From positions 124,001 to 188,000 of the forward strand of contig NZ_JAFBIQ010000001.1 in NCBI RefSeq assembly GCF_021531315.1: a stretch of 64,000 nucleotides of DNA. The letters run 5' to 3'. This stretch comes from Oscillibacter valericigenes (GTDB lineage Bacteria; Bacillota; Clostridia; Oscillospirales; Oscillospiraceae). Under the pieces are notes generated by a model. It was not told the DNA's origin, did not search any database, and worked only from the letters and a program-made list of their open reading frames with translations. Position 1 is the stretch's first letter. The number at the start of each line of letters is the position of its first letter. This document shows positions 1-10,968 of this stretch, one piece after another. Made by a program: the position numbers and the translations under genes.

Positions 1-2554
1 GCGTAAAGCGGAGAAAATCCTCGGGTACGCCGTCGAGCGCGCAGAATGCCGCATAATCCAGCGGCTCCGCCTGACCGGCAAGACTGCGGCGGTCGATACC
101 GCGCAGCGTATCGGAAACAAAGAGGTTATCGCGGAAGGTGCCGAGGTCGCGCCCGGAAACAGCGCCGGCAAACTGGTCGCAGTCCTCGATGAGGACAAGG
201 CTGCGGCAGAGTGTCACCGTGCAGCCGGAGCCGCTCAAAGAGGCATCGTCCTCGCGTCCCGAGCCGACGATGCCGCCGACGCTGCTCTTGCCGGAGAGCG
301 TGAGCTTTGCCCAGCACGAGCGGATATTGGAGGAGGAAAGCCCCGCGATGCCGCCGATATAGCTGCCGGTCTCGCTCTTCGCGCTGCCGTAGGCCTCGCA
401 GGAGAGCACGATGCCGAGGTCCATCTCTCCGACGATGCCGCCGATGCAGTTCTTTTTTCCTGTGATGCTGCCGCGGTTGACACAGTGCTGCACAATGGCC
501 TTTGTCTCATAGACGCGGTTGAGCACGGAGGTAGACTGCTTCTGGTCGTCCTCGGGGTCCAGCTCGTACTCGATGGACATGGCACCGGCGATGCCGCCGA
601 CATTCAGATCGGCCTCCACGGCGCCGTAGTTCGTGCTGCTGCGGACCTTGCCGAGCGTTGCGGCGTCGATGTTCTCATCGGAGGTGTCCTTGAAAAGGTC
701 GGATGCGTCGGCATCGGTAAAGTCCGTAAAGATATCGAGGCAAAGGTTGAGCACCACAGTCATCTGCGTGTTTACCGCGCGCAGATCGGCGGTGAGCGAC
801 TTTCCGTCGTCAGAGAGGTCGTCGCCGAGCGCGTCCAGCTCGTCCACCGTGCTGCGCAGATTGGTGAAAAGGCGGTCCAGCGTGTCCTGATAGCCATCGC
901 CGAGCGGATAGAAGGTAAGCTCACCGCGCCCGTTGAGGTCCTCGACGACGCGGCGCGCTTTGCGCATCGCGGCGCTGAGGCTGTCGGAGGCGCTGCCGAG
1001 CGCGCGCAGGGCGCGTTCGAGGTCGTCGTGCGCCTTGGGCACGGCGTTCTCGAGATAGTCCGTTAATATCTTCATGATGCCGGAGACATCGGATGCCATG
1101 GTGGACAGCACATCGGCTGCCTCGGTCAGGCAGGCGAGGGCTTTGGCCGTATCGCCGCTCTCGATCGCTCCGCGCAGCTCGTCGGTCAGGCCGCTGAGAG
1201 TATCGCTCTGCCGCCGAAGATCGTCGCTGTACCGCGTGAGCTGCGCGCGGTCGGCGGCGCTCAATTGAAGGTCGCGGTTGCACTTCTCTAAGGCGGTGCC
1301 GACAGCAGAGCTGTCGTCGGCAGCGTCCTCAAGAGAGCGAAGAATGTCGGGCAGCGCCTCCATCACATCGTCCACGCGACCGGTCAGGTCGTTGAGTGTT
1401 CCGACATTCTTGTCGATGAAGTCGGTCGTTTGGCTGGCGAGCGAGTCCGCCTCGTCCACCGCGGCATTTGTATAGGCCGATACCGAGTCAAGATGCGCGG
1501 AGACCGTTTCGTTCATGCCGTCCACATCATCCAGCGCGGAGGATACAAGCGCGTTGAGCTTACTCAGCTCACGGCGCAGCCGGGCGATCAGGTCATCGCG
1601 CGGAGAAAGGCGGAGATACGGCTCCGCCTGGCCGACGATGCCGCCCACATCCTTGCGCCCGTAGATCATGCCATAGTTCAGGCAGGCGTCCGCATAGCCG
1701 CTGCTGCGGCCGGCGACACCACCGACATTGTAGCCGAAGTGCGGATAGCCGACAGCACCGCGGTTCGTACAGGAGAGCAGACTGCCGGAGGAATAGCCTG
1801 TAACGCCGCCGGTGTCCGAGGTAGATCGGCGGCTCTCCACAGCACCGACGGAAACGAGGTCGGTGATGGAGGCGGCGGGATCGATGCTCAGCTCGTCAAG
1901 ACTGAGCGCGGGATCGACGCTTGCGGTGTTCACACCGGCGGAGTTGACGCACGCGCGCAGCGTACCAAGGTTATAGCCAACGATGCCGCCGGTGTAGCGG
2001 CTGGCAGAAACGCTGCCGCTCGCCCTGCAGCCGGCGACAAGACCGCTCTCTTCATTGCGGCCGACGATGCCGCCGACAGCGCTGTCGCCCTTCACCACGC
2101 CGAAGAACGAGCAATCCTCGATCGTGCCGTAGCTGCGGCCGGCAATACCGCCGACGAATTCCTTTGTGCCGCCGGGCGTGATCTGCCCCTCGACCTTGAG
2201 CGAATGGATGCGCGCGCCGCGCTCGACCGTGAGGAAAAGCCCCGCGGGCGAGAGAGAGCCGGTCAGCGTCAGTCCGCTGATGGTGTGGCCGCCTCCGTCA
2301 AAGGTGCCGCCGAAGCTGGCGATGGGCTCAAAGTCCACGCCGGTGAGCGAAAGGTCGGCGGTCAGAACGACCGTCTTGCCGCGCGACCACGCATCGTAGG
2401 CGCATTGCTCGGACAGCGCGCACAGATCCTCCGCCGTGCGGATGTAAACGACCTCATCCTCGCCGGCGGCAAGGACAGGCAGGCACAGGGAGAACCCCAT
2501 TACGAGCGACAACAGGAGCGCGATCAGGCGCGAGAAACGCTTATTCGACCTCAT
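1..2554 (-). CDS. Secreted GLUG-repeat protein (partial, C-terminus outside window)
   Basis: The frame is open from an ATG at 2554 to the window edge (about 851 codons, no stop). The N-terminus is a signal peptide: basic MRSNKRFSR, a hydrophobic stretch, then LAAG. Residues about 35-335 and from about 640 onward carry repeated GGIVG / GGIAG motifs, the GLUG type that folds as a beta-helix in surface proteins. Between them lies a roughly 300-residue Asp/Leu/Ser-rich helical region that looks like coiled coil. AGGAGG sits 7-8 bases before the ATG, and the start overlaps the end of the upstream MMPL permease by 14 bases, so the two are co-transcribed and probably translationally coupled. I infer an extracytoplasmic partner of the permease. 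The precise role is unknown. Confidence 0.8.
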   Translation of the reverse strand, partial: MRSNKRFSRLIALLLSLVMGFSLCLPVLAAGEDEVVYIRTAEDLCALSEQCAYDAWSRGKTVVLTADLSLTGVDFEPIASFGGTFDGGGHTISGLTLTGSLSPAGLFLTVERGARIHSLKVEGQITPGGTKEFVGGIAGRSYGTIEDCSFFGVVKGDSAVGGIVGRNEESGLVAGCRASGSVSASRYTGGIVGYNLGTLRACVNSAGVNTASVDPALSLDELSIDPAASITDLVSVGAVESRRSTSDTGGVTGYSSGSLLSCTNRGAVGYPHFGYNVGGVAGRSSGYADACLNYGMIYGRKDVGGIVGQAEPYLRLSPRDDLIARLRRELSKLNALVSSALDDVDGMNETVSAHLDSVSAYTNAAVDEADSLASQTTDFIDKNVGTLNDLTGRVDDVMEALPDILRSLEDAADDSSAVGTALEKCNRDLQLSAADRAQLTRYSDDLRRQSDTLSGLTDELRGAIESGDTAKALACLTEAADVLSTMASDVSGIMKILTDYLENAVPKAHDDLERALRALGSASDSLSAAMRKARRVVEDLNGRGELTFYPLGDGYQDTLDRLFTNLRSTVDELDALGDDLSDDGKSLTADLRAVNTQMTVVLNLCLDIFTDFTDADASDLFKDTSDENIDAATLGKVRSSTNYGAVEADLNVGGIAGAMSIEYELDPEDDQKQSTSVLNRVYETKAIVQHCVNRGSITGKKNCIGGIVGEMDLGIVLSCEAYGSAKSETGSYIGGIAGLSSSNIRSCWAKLTLSGKSSVGGIVGSGREDDASLSGSGCTVTLCRSLVLIEDCDQFAGAVSGRDLGTFRDNLFVSDTLRGIDRRSLAGQAEPLDYAAFCALDGVPEDFLRFT

Positions 2555-4991
2555 CGGCTTCGCCTCCTTCCTCGACCATGCTGCCGGAAATGACGGTCAC
2601 ATTCACATCGCCGTCCACGACCGCGTGGACCACACCGCTGACGGTGCCGCGAATCTCACCGTGGACCACACCGTCGAGCCGGATACGGCCGTCCGCCGCG
2701 TGACGGTGGATGACGCTCGGCACGGCGAATGAGGTCTTATCGATGACCTTTGAGCCAATGAGCAGGATCTGCGGCAAGGCAAACATGACCATGAGAATGG
2801 AGATGACCGTGCCGCGGCCGAGGCTTTCGCCGATGCAGGCGATGACGGCCTCGGAGGTCATGCGGCCGATCAAAAAACCGCTGATGGACATGATCGCACC
2901 CGAGGTGATGATGGTCGGGAACGCGAAGTTGAGCGTTTCAACAATGGCGTCGCGGTGGTCCATCTTGACCTTGAGCTCCTGAAAGCGGCTGGCGATGACG
3001 ATGGCATAGTCAATGTTCGCGCCCATCTGAATAGAGCTGACGATCAGGTAGCCTAAGAAGAAGAGATACTTGCCCGTGAGCGTGGGGAACGAAAAGTTGA
3101 TCCAAATGCAGCCCTGAATGACCAAAATCAGCAGCACCGGCATACCTGCGGAGTTGAAGGTGAAAAGCAGCACCGCCATAACGATCAGGATCGAAACGAT
3201 GCTCACGACCTGATTATCGCGGGCAAAGGATTTTTCAAAATCGTACTCGTTCGTGGAGTCGCCGGCAAGGTAGACCCGCTCGCCGGGGTAATACTTCTGC
3301 GCGATGGCGGCGATCTTTTCGGTAAAGGCGTAGGTCTCGTCGCCGCTGACAGGCAGCGTGGAATAGACGAGCATACGGCTGTACTTGTCACCCTGCAGCT
3401 GCAGCTTGGCGTTTGTCATCTGCGTATAGGCATCGTCCAAATCGCTTTGCAGGTCGTCGTCCAGCGTGACATAGCCCTGCTGCACCTCATCATAGAGGAA
3501 GAGAAACATATCAATGAGCGGAACAGAGTAGGTCGAAAGCCCGCCGATGATCTTGCCGTAATTCTCGTCGTTGGCGGCATAGGCTGCGTAAAGGAACTCG
3601 GCAACCTCGTAGTCCAGATCGGTCAGCTCAGCGAAGCGGCGCGGCGTGAGCTTGTCGGTGAGCATATAACCGCCCATGGCCTCGACATTGGAAAGCCCCA
3701 GCGTGGAGTCGATCTCATCATAGCTCTCCAGCTCATCGAGAATGGCGCGCTCCTTTTCGTAGTCGCCGGCGGGAACGATGAGCGCCATGAGGTTTTTCGA
3801 GGTGAAGTTATCGTCGATCATATTCTCGGCGATCTGCGTTTCGTTGAGTTTTGGCGTGGTGAGCAGGCTGTAACCGTAGGCATACGGGCAGTCGGACGAG
3901 AGACGGAAGCCGACGACGGCAAGCACAACGAAGACAACGGGCACAAAATGGCGCGTGGCGTAGTCAAGCTTGCCGACGAAGGGGATCTTCGGAACAAAGC
4001 TGCGGTGGCCGGTCTTATCAATGAGCGGGCCAAAGAGCATCAGCAGCCCCGGCATGACAACAAAGGCCGAGAGCAGCGCGAAGAAGATGGACTTGATGAG
4101 GCACAGCGCCATATCGGGGCCGAGCTTGAACTGCATGAAGAGCATGGCGACCAAACCGCCGATGGTGGTCAGCGAGCTGGCCCCGATCTCGGGAATGGAC
4201 TTGCTCAGCGAAACGATGACGGCCTCGCGCAGCGGCAGGGAGCGATGCTCCTCCTTAAAGCGGTTGCAGAAGATGATGGCGTAGTCGATGGACAGCGCGA
4301 GCTGGAGGATGCTCGTCACGGAGTTGGAGATGAACGAAATTTTGCCCATCATGAAGTTCGTACCCTGATTGAGCACAAGAGCGACCACGAAAGTCAAGAT
4401 CAGCACCGGCACCTCACCGTAGGTCTCCGAGGTAAAGAGCAGCACCAGCAGGATCACGATGGCGACATAGACCATGATGATGCTGATCTCATGGTCTATG
4501 GTCTCCTCCTGCGTGTTGCCGAGACCGGTGGATATGTAGAGGTCGCAGCCGGCGAGTGCCTCCTTGACACGCTCAAGTGCCTCGAGGCAGCGTTCGTCGT
4601 CCTCATCATAGTCAAAGGTGACGGAGAAAAGCGCGCTGACATTTGCGTAGTGCGCGTCGGACTCATCAAACTCCACGCCCTGCACGCCCTCGAGCCCCTC
4701 CAGCATTTCCTGCACATCGAAGGCGTCGGAGAGCGGGAGGTTGGCGACCATCACGCTGGCCGTGCCAAAGGTGACAAACTGACCGTCCATGATGTCGAGT
4801 GCCTGTCGGGTCTCGGAGCTTTCGGGCAGATAGGCGGTCAGGTCGCTCTCCACCTGCACCCAGTTGCGGGAAAAGACGGAGAAGATCAGCCCGATGATGA
4901 CGACAAGAAAGACAAGATTTCGTTTATCGACGATGAAACGGGAAAGCTTAAGCATAAAGCTCTCGCCGCTCGGTTCCGTTGGCTTTGCCAT
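2541..4991 (-). CDS. MMPL/RND-family permease
   Basis: An 816-residue membrane protein with the duplicated MMPL architecture: one N-terminal TM (about 15-35), an extracytoplasmic domain, a block of five TMs (about 165-340) with the family-like GANIDYAIV/SIDYAII motif in each half, a second external domain (about 370-610), and a second five-TM block (about 615-745). MMPL proteins export lipids, peptides or drugs, or move surface molecules; the substrate is not predictable here. The ATG at 4991 has AGGAGGG eight bases upstream. The last 55 residues are not membrane sequence but a Gly/Val-rich series (GVVHGEIRGTVSG and similar) resembling a short beta-helix. It is first in a two-gene unit with the GLUG protein and is preceded by palindromes. 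Confidence 0.85.
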   Translation of the reverse strand: MAKPTEPSGESFMLKLSRFIVDKRNLVFLVVIIGLIFSVFSRNWVQVESDLTAYLPESSETRQALDIMDGQFVTFGTASVMVANLPLSDAFDVQEMLEGLEGVQGVEFDESDAHYANVSALFSVTFDYDEDDERCLEALERVKEALAGCDLYISTGLGNTQEETIDHEISIIMVYVAIVILLVLLFTSETYGEVPVLILTFVVALVLNQGTNFMMGKISFISNSVTSILQLALSIDYAIIFCNRFKEEHRSLPLREAVIVSLSKSIPEIGASSLTTIGGLVAMLFMQFKLGPDMALCLIKSIFFALLSAFVVMPGLLMLFGPLIDKTGHRSFVPKIPFVGKLDYATRHFVPVVFVVLAVVGFRLSSDCPYAYGYSLLTTPKLNETQIAENMIDDNFTSKNLMALIVPAGDYEKERAILDELESYDEIDSTLGLSNVEAMGGYMLTDKLTPRRFAELTDLDYEVAEFLYAAYAANDENYGKIIGGLSTYSVPLIDMFLFLYDEVQQGYVTLDDDLQSDLDDAYTQMTNAKLQLQGDKYSRMLVYSTLPVSGDETYAFTEKIAAIAQKYYPGERVYLAGDSTNEYDFEKSFARDNQVVSIVSILIVMAVLLFTFNSAGMPVLLILVIQGCIWINFSFPTLTGKYLFFLGYLIVSSIQMGANIDYAIVIASRFQELKVKMDHRDAIVETLNFAFPTIITSGAIMSISGFLIGRMTSEAVIACIGESLGRGTVISILMVMFALPQILLIGSKVIDKTSFAVPSVIHRHAADGRIRLDGVVHGEIRGTVSGVVHAVVDGDVNVTVISGSMVEEGGEADEVE

Positions 4992-5008
4992 AAGGACGCC
5001 CTCCTAAT

Positions 5009-5026
5009 ATTGCAATATATTGCAAT
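5009..5026. promoter_or_regulatory. Perfect 18-bp palindrome, candidate operator of the MMPL unit
   Basis: The sequence ATTGCAATATATTGCAAT is its own reverse complement and contains the 8-mer ATTGCAAT twice. It lies 18 bases ahead of the MMPL start codon, immediately before its ribosome-binding site. Its size and symmetry fit a dimeric MarR- or TetR-type repressor site, which is common before drug or lipid exporters. No regulator gene is adjacent in the window, so the binding protein is unknown. Confidence 0.45.
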
Positions 5027-5028
5027 GC

Positions 5029-5051
5029 TTGCCGACGCAATGCGTCGGCAA
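5029..5051. repeat. Perfect inverted repeat, 11-bp arms, 1-base centre
   Basis: TTGCCGACGCA and its exact complement flank a single A. It sits two bases from the 18-bp palindrome at 5009-5026, in the leader of the MMPL unit. As RNA it would form a strong hairpin with almost no loop, so cruciform DNA or a protein site is as likely as an RNA element. There is no U tract, so it is not a terminator. Confidence 0.6.
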
Positions 5052-5210
5052 CGAAAATCAACATAGGCCGCGCAGCACTCCCCTGCTGCACAGCGATGCG
5101 GGCCTTCTTCCCCGCTGACACTACCATACCATAAAAGGGAGAGAAATGAAAGAGGATTTTCCGAAAAGCTGCACATCAAAATGGAGCCTGTCAATGCCGG
5201 CGGCACATAC

Positions 5211-5238
5211 AAAAAGCGGCGGGAACTCCCGCCGCTTT
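5211..5238 (-). terminator. Rho-independent terminator after rsgA
   Basis: On the minus strand a GC-rich stem (GCGGCGGGA / TCCCGCCGC) is followed by TTTTT. It lies just beyond the rsgA stop codon and closes the 16.5 kb gene run that begins at cdaA. Confidence 0.88.
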
Positions 5239-5244
5239 GACGAT

Positions 5245-6113
5245 TCACTTGTTCCACTCGCGCAAGTCCTTGAGCTCATTGTAGAGCCGCAGATAGCTCG
5301 TGTGCCGCGAGGGCGATATTTCTCCTGCCTTGACTGCCGCAAGCACGGCACAGCCCTTCTCCTTCGTGTGGCTGCACCCGACAAAGCGGCAGCCGCCGAG
5401 ATAGGGTGCAAAGTCCGCAAAGGTCTCCGGCAGCTTCTCCTTCAGTTCCAAGCCAAGCTCAGCGGTATCGAAGGAGGAAAAACCGGGCGTATCGATGAGC
5501 TCCGCCCCGCCGGAGAGCTTATAGAGCTCCACATGGCGCGTGGTGTGGCGGCCGCGGCCGAGCGCTTGGCTGACCTCGCCGACCTGCGCGGAAAAGTGTG
5601 GGTCGAGCGCATTGAGCAGGCTGGATTTTCCAACGCCGGAGTTGCCTGTAAAGGCAGACAGCTTTCCAGCCATACGCTCTCTCAGTTCCTCAACGCCCTC
5701 GCCGGTCTCGGCGCTCACCAGCACGAACGGCAGTCCTGCCTGCGCGTAGACGGCGCACAGCTCATCCGCACGGTCAAGATCGGACTTGTTGATGCAGAGC
5801 AGAACCTCGCAGTTTTTGAGCGCTGCAATGGCGGTCATACGGTCGATGAGGTAGGGATCAGTCCGCGGAATGGCATTCGACGCCACGATCACAAGCTGGT
5901 CGATATTGGCGACCGCAGGCCGCGCAAAGACATTGCGCCGCGGCTCGATGGCATCGACCATGCCCTCCGTGCCGGAGACTGTGATCTCGACCATGTCGCC
6001 GACGAGCGGCGAAACGCCCTCCTTGCGAAAGCGTCCGCGCGCGCGGCAGGTCACGATGCCCTCGCCAGTATCAACATAGTAAAAGCCGCTGAGGGCCTTT
6101 TTGATCCTCCCCC

Positions 6114-6117
<4 letters not shown>
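5245..6117 (-). CDS. rsgA: Ribosome small-subunit biogenesis GTPase RsgA
   Basis: This is a 290-residue circularly permuted GTPase. It has an N-terminal OB-fold (about 1-65), then G4 NKSD, G1 GNSGVGKSS and G3 DTPGF in the permuted order typical of RsgA/YjeQ/CpgA, and a C-terminal zinc knuckle with Cys and His in the GGCRFVGCSHTKEKGC region. RsgA acts in late 30S maturation. In Bacillus the homologue CpgA is phosphorylated by PrkC, whose gene directly precedes it here. The start ATG overlaps the prkC stop by four bases (ATGA). A terminator follows; the rpe and thiN genes that often come next in Bacillus are absent. Confidence 0.96.
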
Positions 6118-7847
<1,730 letters not shown>

Positions 7848-7863
7848 ACTGCACCCTCCCTTC

Positions 7864-8601
7864 TCATTCGTTGTAGAGCAGCACTGCGGTGACATTGTCG
7901 GGTGCACCGCGCTGCTTCGAGAGCGCAAGCAGTCGCTCCAAACTTTCCGCCGGCGTATCGGCGTTTGTGACGGCCTCGCACATCTCATCATCTGTAACCG
8001 TGACGACCAGTCCGTCCGAGCAGAGCAGCAGACTTTCACCCGCACCGAGCGCCACCTCATACACATCGCACTCCAGCTGCTCTTCGGGGCCGAGCGCGCG
8101 GGTGATGAGATTGCGGTTTGGGTGCGTGCGCGCCTGTTCGGCGGTAATGTTTCCGCTTTCGACCAGTCCCTCGACCACCGAGTGGTCGCGCGTGACGCGC
8201 TCGATCTTCCCGCCGCCGATACGATAGGCACGGCTGTCACCGACATTGCAGACCATCACGCCGGAGCCGTCCGTCACGGCGGCAACGAGCGTCGTGCCCA
8301 TGCCGTGACATTCCTCGTGTGCGAGCGCATGGCTGTAAACGGCGGTATTCGCCTTGGAAACACAAAAAGACAGCGCCTCGCGCAGCTGCTCGGCGTTCAT
8401 CTCCGTGCACAAAACCGTGCGCAGCGCCTCAAGAAAGGCATGGACCGCAAGGCTGCTCGCAACCTGTCCGTAGCGCTCGCCGCCCATGCCGTCGCACACG
8501 ACCGCGATGAGCTGACCGTCGGCCACGCCGCGCTCCACGGCAAAGCTATCCTGATTTTCATGACGCTGCAAGCCAACATCTGTGATACCGCAGGCCTTCA
8601 T
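7864..8601 (-). CDS. prpC: PP2C-family Ser/Thr phosphatase PrpC/Stp
   Basis: At 245 residues it matches the usual PrpC length. The PP2C metal-binding motifs are visible: N-terminal ENQDS, VCDGMGG near residue 35, GDSRAYRI near 120 and the late SDGL and GAPDNVT motifs. It dephosphorylates PrkC and its substrates in the cytoplasm. Its start overlaps the rlmN stop by four bases and prkC starts 16 bases after its stop, the standard Firmicute order rlmN-prpC-prkC-rsgA. Confidence 0.95.
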   Translation of the reverse strand: MKACGITDVGLQRHENQDSFAVERGVADGQLIAVVCDGMGGERYGQVASSLAVHAFLEALRTVLCTEMNAEQLREALSFCVSKANTAVYSHALAHEECHGMGTTLVAAVTDGSGVMVCNVGDSRAYRIGGGKIERVTRDHSVVEGLVESGNITAEQARTHPNRNLITRALGPEEQLECDVYEVALGAGESLLLCSDGLVVTVTDDEMCEAVTNADTPAESLERLLALSKQRGAPDNVTAVLLYNE

Positions 8602-9635
8602 TCCGCGTTTCCCCCTCTCGCCTCCATCTCCTTGCGGCGAAGCTGGCCGCAGGAGGCGTCAATGTCCCCGCCGAGACTGCGGCGCACCGTCGCCGTCAGG
8701 CCATGGGACTCCAATCGCTTCTGAAACGCCGCCACGCGGCGGCTGGGCTTGAACTCGCTCTCGACCACATCGTTGAGCGGAATGAGGTTGACATGCCCCG
8801 GCATCCCGTGGATGCGCTCGGCAAGCAGATCGGCCTGCCAGTCGTGGTCGTTCACACCGTCGATCATCGCGTATTCAAACGAGATGCGGCGGCCGGTCTT
8901 TTTAAAGTAGCGATGGCAGGCGGCAAACAGCTCCTCCACATCGTAGGACTTGTTGACCGGCATGATGCGGCTGCGCGTCACGCTGTCCGGTGCGTGGAGC
9001 GAAACGGAGAGCGTAAGCTGCAAATTCTCCTGCGCCAGTGTGTCGATAGCTGGCACAATACCGCAGGTCGAAAGCGAGATGTGGCGCATCCCGATGTTCA
9101 GTCCGTCGGAGTGGTTGACTATCTCCAAAAAACGCAGCACATTCTCGCGGTTGTCCAGCGGCTCGCCAATGCCCATGAGGACGATGTTGGAGATGTCCTT
9201 CCCCGAATCAAGCTGAGTGAAAAGCACTTGATCGAGCATCTCAGATGGTGTCAAGTCTCTTACCTTGCCGGCTATTGTCGAGGCGCAGAATTTACAGCCC
9301 ATGCGGCAGCCGACCTGCGAGGAAATGCAGACGGTATTGCCATGATGATAGCTCATCAGTACCGTTTCGATGCAGTTGCCGTCGCGCAGCTCCCAGAGAT
9401 ATTTGATCGTCCCATCGAGCTTTGAAACCTGCTTGCGCACGACAAGCGGTGCTGTAATGTAATACTCCTTGTCAAGTCTTTCCCGCAGGGACTTAGAGAG
9501 GTTGTTCATCTCCGAAAAGCTTGTCGCACCCCTGTGGAGCCAAGAAAACACCTGCTTGCCGCGAAAGGCGCTCTCGCCCATCGCGCACAGTGCGTCGGTA
9601 ATCTCTTCTTGTGTCATGGATTTGATGTCGGTCAT
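8598..9635 (-). CDS. rlmN: 23S rRNA / tRNA adenine C2-methyltransferase RlmN
   Basis: A radical-SAM enzyme of about 345 residues that methylates A2503 of 23S rRNA and A37 of some tRNAs. The 4Fe-4S cluster motif CRMGCKFC (CX3CX2C) is present, as are the radical-SAM GEPLDN element and the conserved late Cys in the SCGQLR tail that forms the methyl-transfer intermediate. Two in-frame ATGs lie at 9641 and 9635. The AAGAGG motif abuts the first with no spacer but is six bases from the second, so I prefer 9635. It starts a few bases after the rsmB stop codon. Confidence 0.95.
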   Translation of the reverse strand: MTDIKSMTQEEITDALCAMGESAFRGKQVFSWLHRGATSFSEMNNLSKSLRERLDKEYYITAPLVVRKQVSKLDGTIKYLWELRDGNCIETVLMSYHHGNTVCISSQVGCRMGCKFCASTIAGKVRDLTPSEMLDQVLFTQLDSGKDISNIVLMGIGEPLDNRENVLRFLEIVNHSDGLNIGMRHISLSTCGIVPAIDTLAQENLQLTLSVSLHAPDSVTRSRIMPVNKSYDVEELFAACHRYFKKTGRRISFEYAMIDGVNDHDWQADLLAERIHGMPGHVNLIPLNDVVESEFKPSRRVAAFQKRLESHGLTATVRRSLGGDIDASCGQLRRKEMEARGGNAE

Positions 9636-9645
9636 AGTCATCCTC

Positions 9646-10968
9646 TTATGTGCGCGTCATGCGGCAGATGTAAAAGCCGTCTGTTCCGTGCCTTTGCGGC
9701 CAAAGTGTGATATGTCCCGCCACCGCGCCGATCGGGCCGGGCAGTAAAAAGGTGTCGTAAGTAAAATCGGGGTGCGCACACAGAAAAGCGTCCGTCACGC
9801 CCTCGTTTTCCTCTGGTAGCACCGTACAGGTGGAGTAAATAAGCGTTCCGCCGCGTCGGACATAGCGAGAGGCGTTGTCCAAAATGGTGCTTTGGATCGC
9901 GGGCAGACCCACGAGCGAGTCCATATCCTTATAGCGGATGTCCGGCTTCTTGCGGATGATGCCGAGCCCCGAGCAGGGCACATCGCAGACAACGACATCG
10001 GCCTTCTCCGCAAGCGTTTCGTCAAAAACGCTGCCGTTGGCAAGGCGGACCTCCATGCAGGCGATACCGAGACGCTCCGCGCCGGCCTCCATGAGCCGCA
10101 GCTTGTGCGCCTCCACATCGCAGGATAGGATCTTCCCCTGCCCCTCCATGCACATCGCCATGGCAAAGGATTTTCCGCCGGGGGCAGCGCAAGCGTCGAT
10201 CACAAAATCCCCGGCCTTCGGCGCGGCGGCCAGCGCCGCCAGCTTTGCCGCGGCGTCCTGCACCATGAACCGGCCCTCGCGCCACGCGCGCAGGCTCTCA
10301 AGGCTCCCAGTGCCGGAGATCTCAAAGCAGTCCGCAAGCCACGGGTGCGGCGTCACACGCACCCCCTCGCCCTCCAGCGACACGCGGAGCGTCGCAGCGT
10401 CCACCTTCAGCGTGTTGGTCTGGATGACGGTCGGGATCGGCTCGTTGTTCGCGCGGAGAAATCTCTCCGCCTCCTCTTTGCCGAGCAGCGCTGTCATGCG
10501 CTCAACGAGCGCGCGTGGATGGCTCGTTTGCACGGAGAGCCCTTCGAGCGGATCGGAAAAGATCAGCGGTTCTCCCCTTCTGCGGTCTATATTGCGCAGC
10601 ACGGCGTTGACCAGCCCCGCCGCGCGGGCGAGCCTGTGCGCCTTAGCCATCTCCACCGCCTCGTTCACGGCGGCGTTGACGGGGACCTTGTCCATCAGCA
10701 GGAGCTGATAGGCTCCGATGCGCAGAATGTCGAGCAGCAGCGGCTCAAGCTTTTCGATGCGCTGCGTCAGGCAGCGGGAGATATGGCGGTCGAGATAGAT
10801 GCGATTCTGCATCACGCCATAGGCAATGCGGCTGGCAAAGGCTGCGTCGCGCCCGGAAAAGGCGCTCTGCCTGAGTACCTGCTTGAGCGCGCCGTCCACC
10901 CACGCGCCGTTCCGGCGGCAGGCGGCGAGTGCTTCCAGCGCAGCCTCCCGCGCGCGGTCAACTCTCAT
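9646..10968 (-). CDS. rsmB: 16S rRNA cytosine C5-methyltransferase RsmB
   Basis: This 440-residue protein has an N-terminal NusB-like RNA-binding domain (about 1-135) and a C-terminal Rossmann methyltransferase. The SAM-binding motif DACAAPGGKS, the CDVPCSGLG motif with the Cys that releases product, and the catalytic-Cys motif STCTV are all visible. It makes m5C967 in 16S rRNA. The start ATG overlaps the stop of the upstream metallopeptidase by four bases and has GGAGG seven bases away. Confidence 0.95.
   Translation of the reverse strand: MRVDRAREAALEALAACRRNGAWVDGALKQVLRQSAFSGRDAAFASRIAYGVMQNRIYLDRHISRCLTQRIEKLEPLLLDILRIGAYQLLLMDKVPVNAAVNEAVEMAKAHRLARAAGLVNAVLRNIDRRRGEPLIFSDPLEGLSVQTSHPRALVERMTALLGKEEAERFLRANNEPIPTVIQTNTLKVDAATLRVSLEGEGVRVTPHPWLADCFEISGTGSLESLRAWREGRFMVQDAAAKLAALAAAPKAGDFVIDACAAPGGKSFAMAMCMEGQGKILSCDVEAHKLRLMEAGAERLGIACMEVRLANGSVFDETLAEKADVVVCDVPCSGLGIIRKKPDIRYKDMDSLVGLPAIQSTILDNASRYVRRGGTLIYSTCTVLPEENEGVTDAFLCAHPDFTYDTFLLPGPIGAVAGHITLWPQRHGTDGFYICRMTRT

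Noticed and set aside
1430-2593. Long plus-strand open frame opposite the GLUG gene
   Set aside because: It is a mirror of the minus-strand gene, which has a signal peptide, repeats and an RBS; the mirror protein has none.
3447-5066. Plus-strand open frame opposite the MMPL gene
   Set aside because: The minus strand encodes a clear 12-TM permease. The opposite product is His/Asp/Glu-rich with no recognisable domain.
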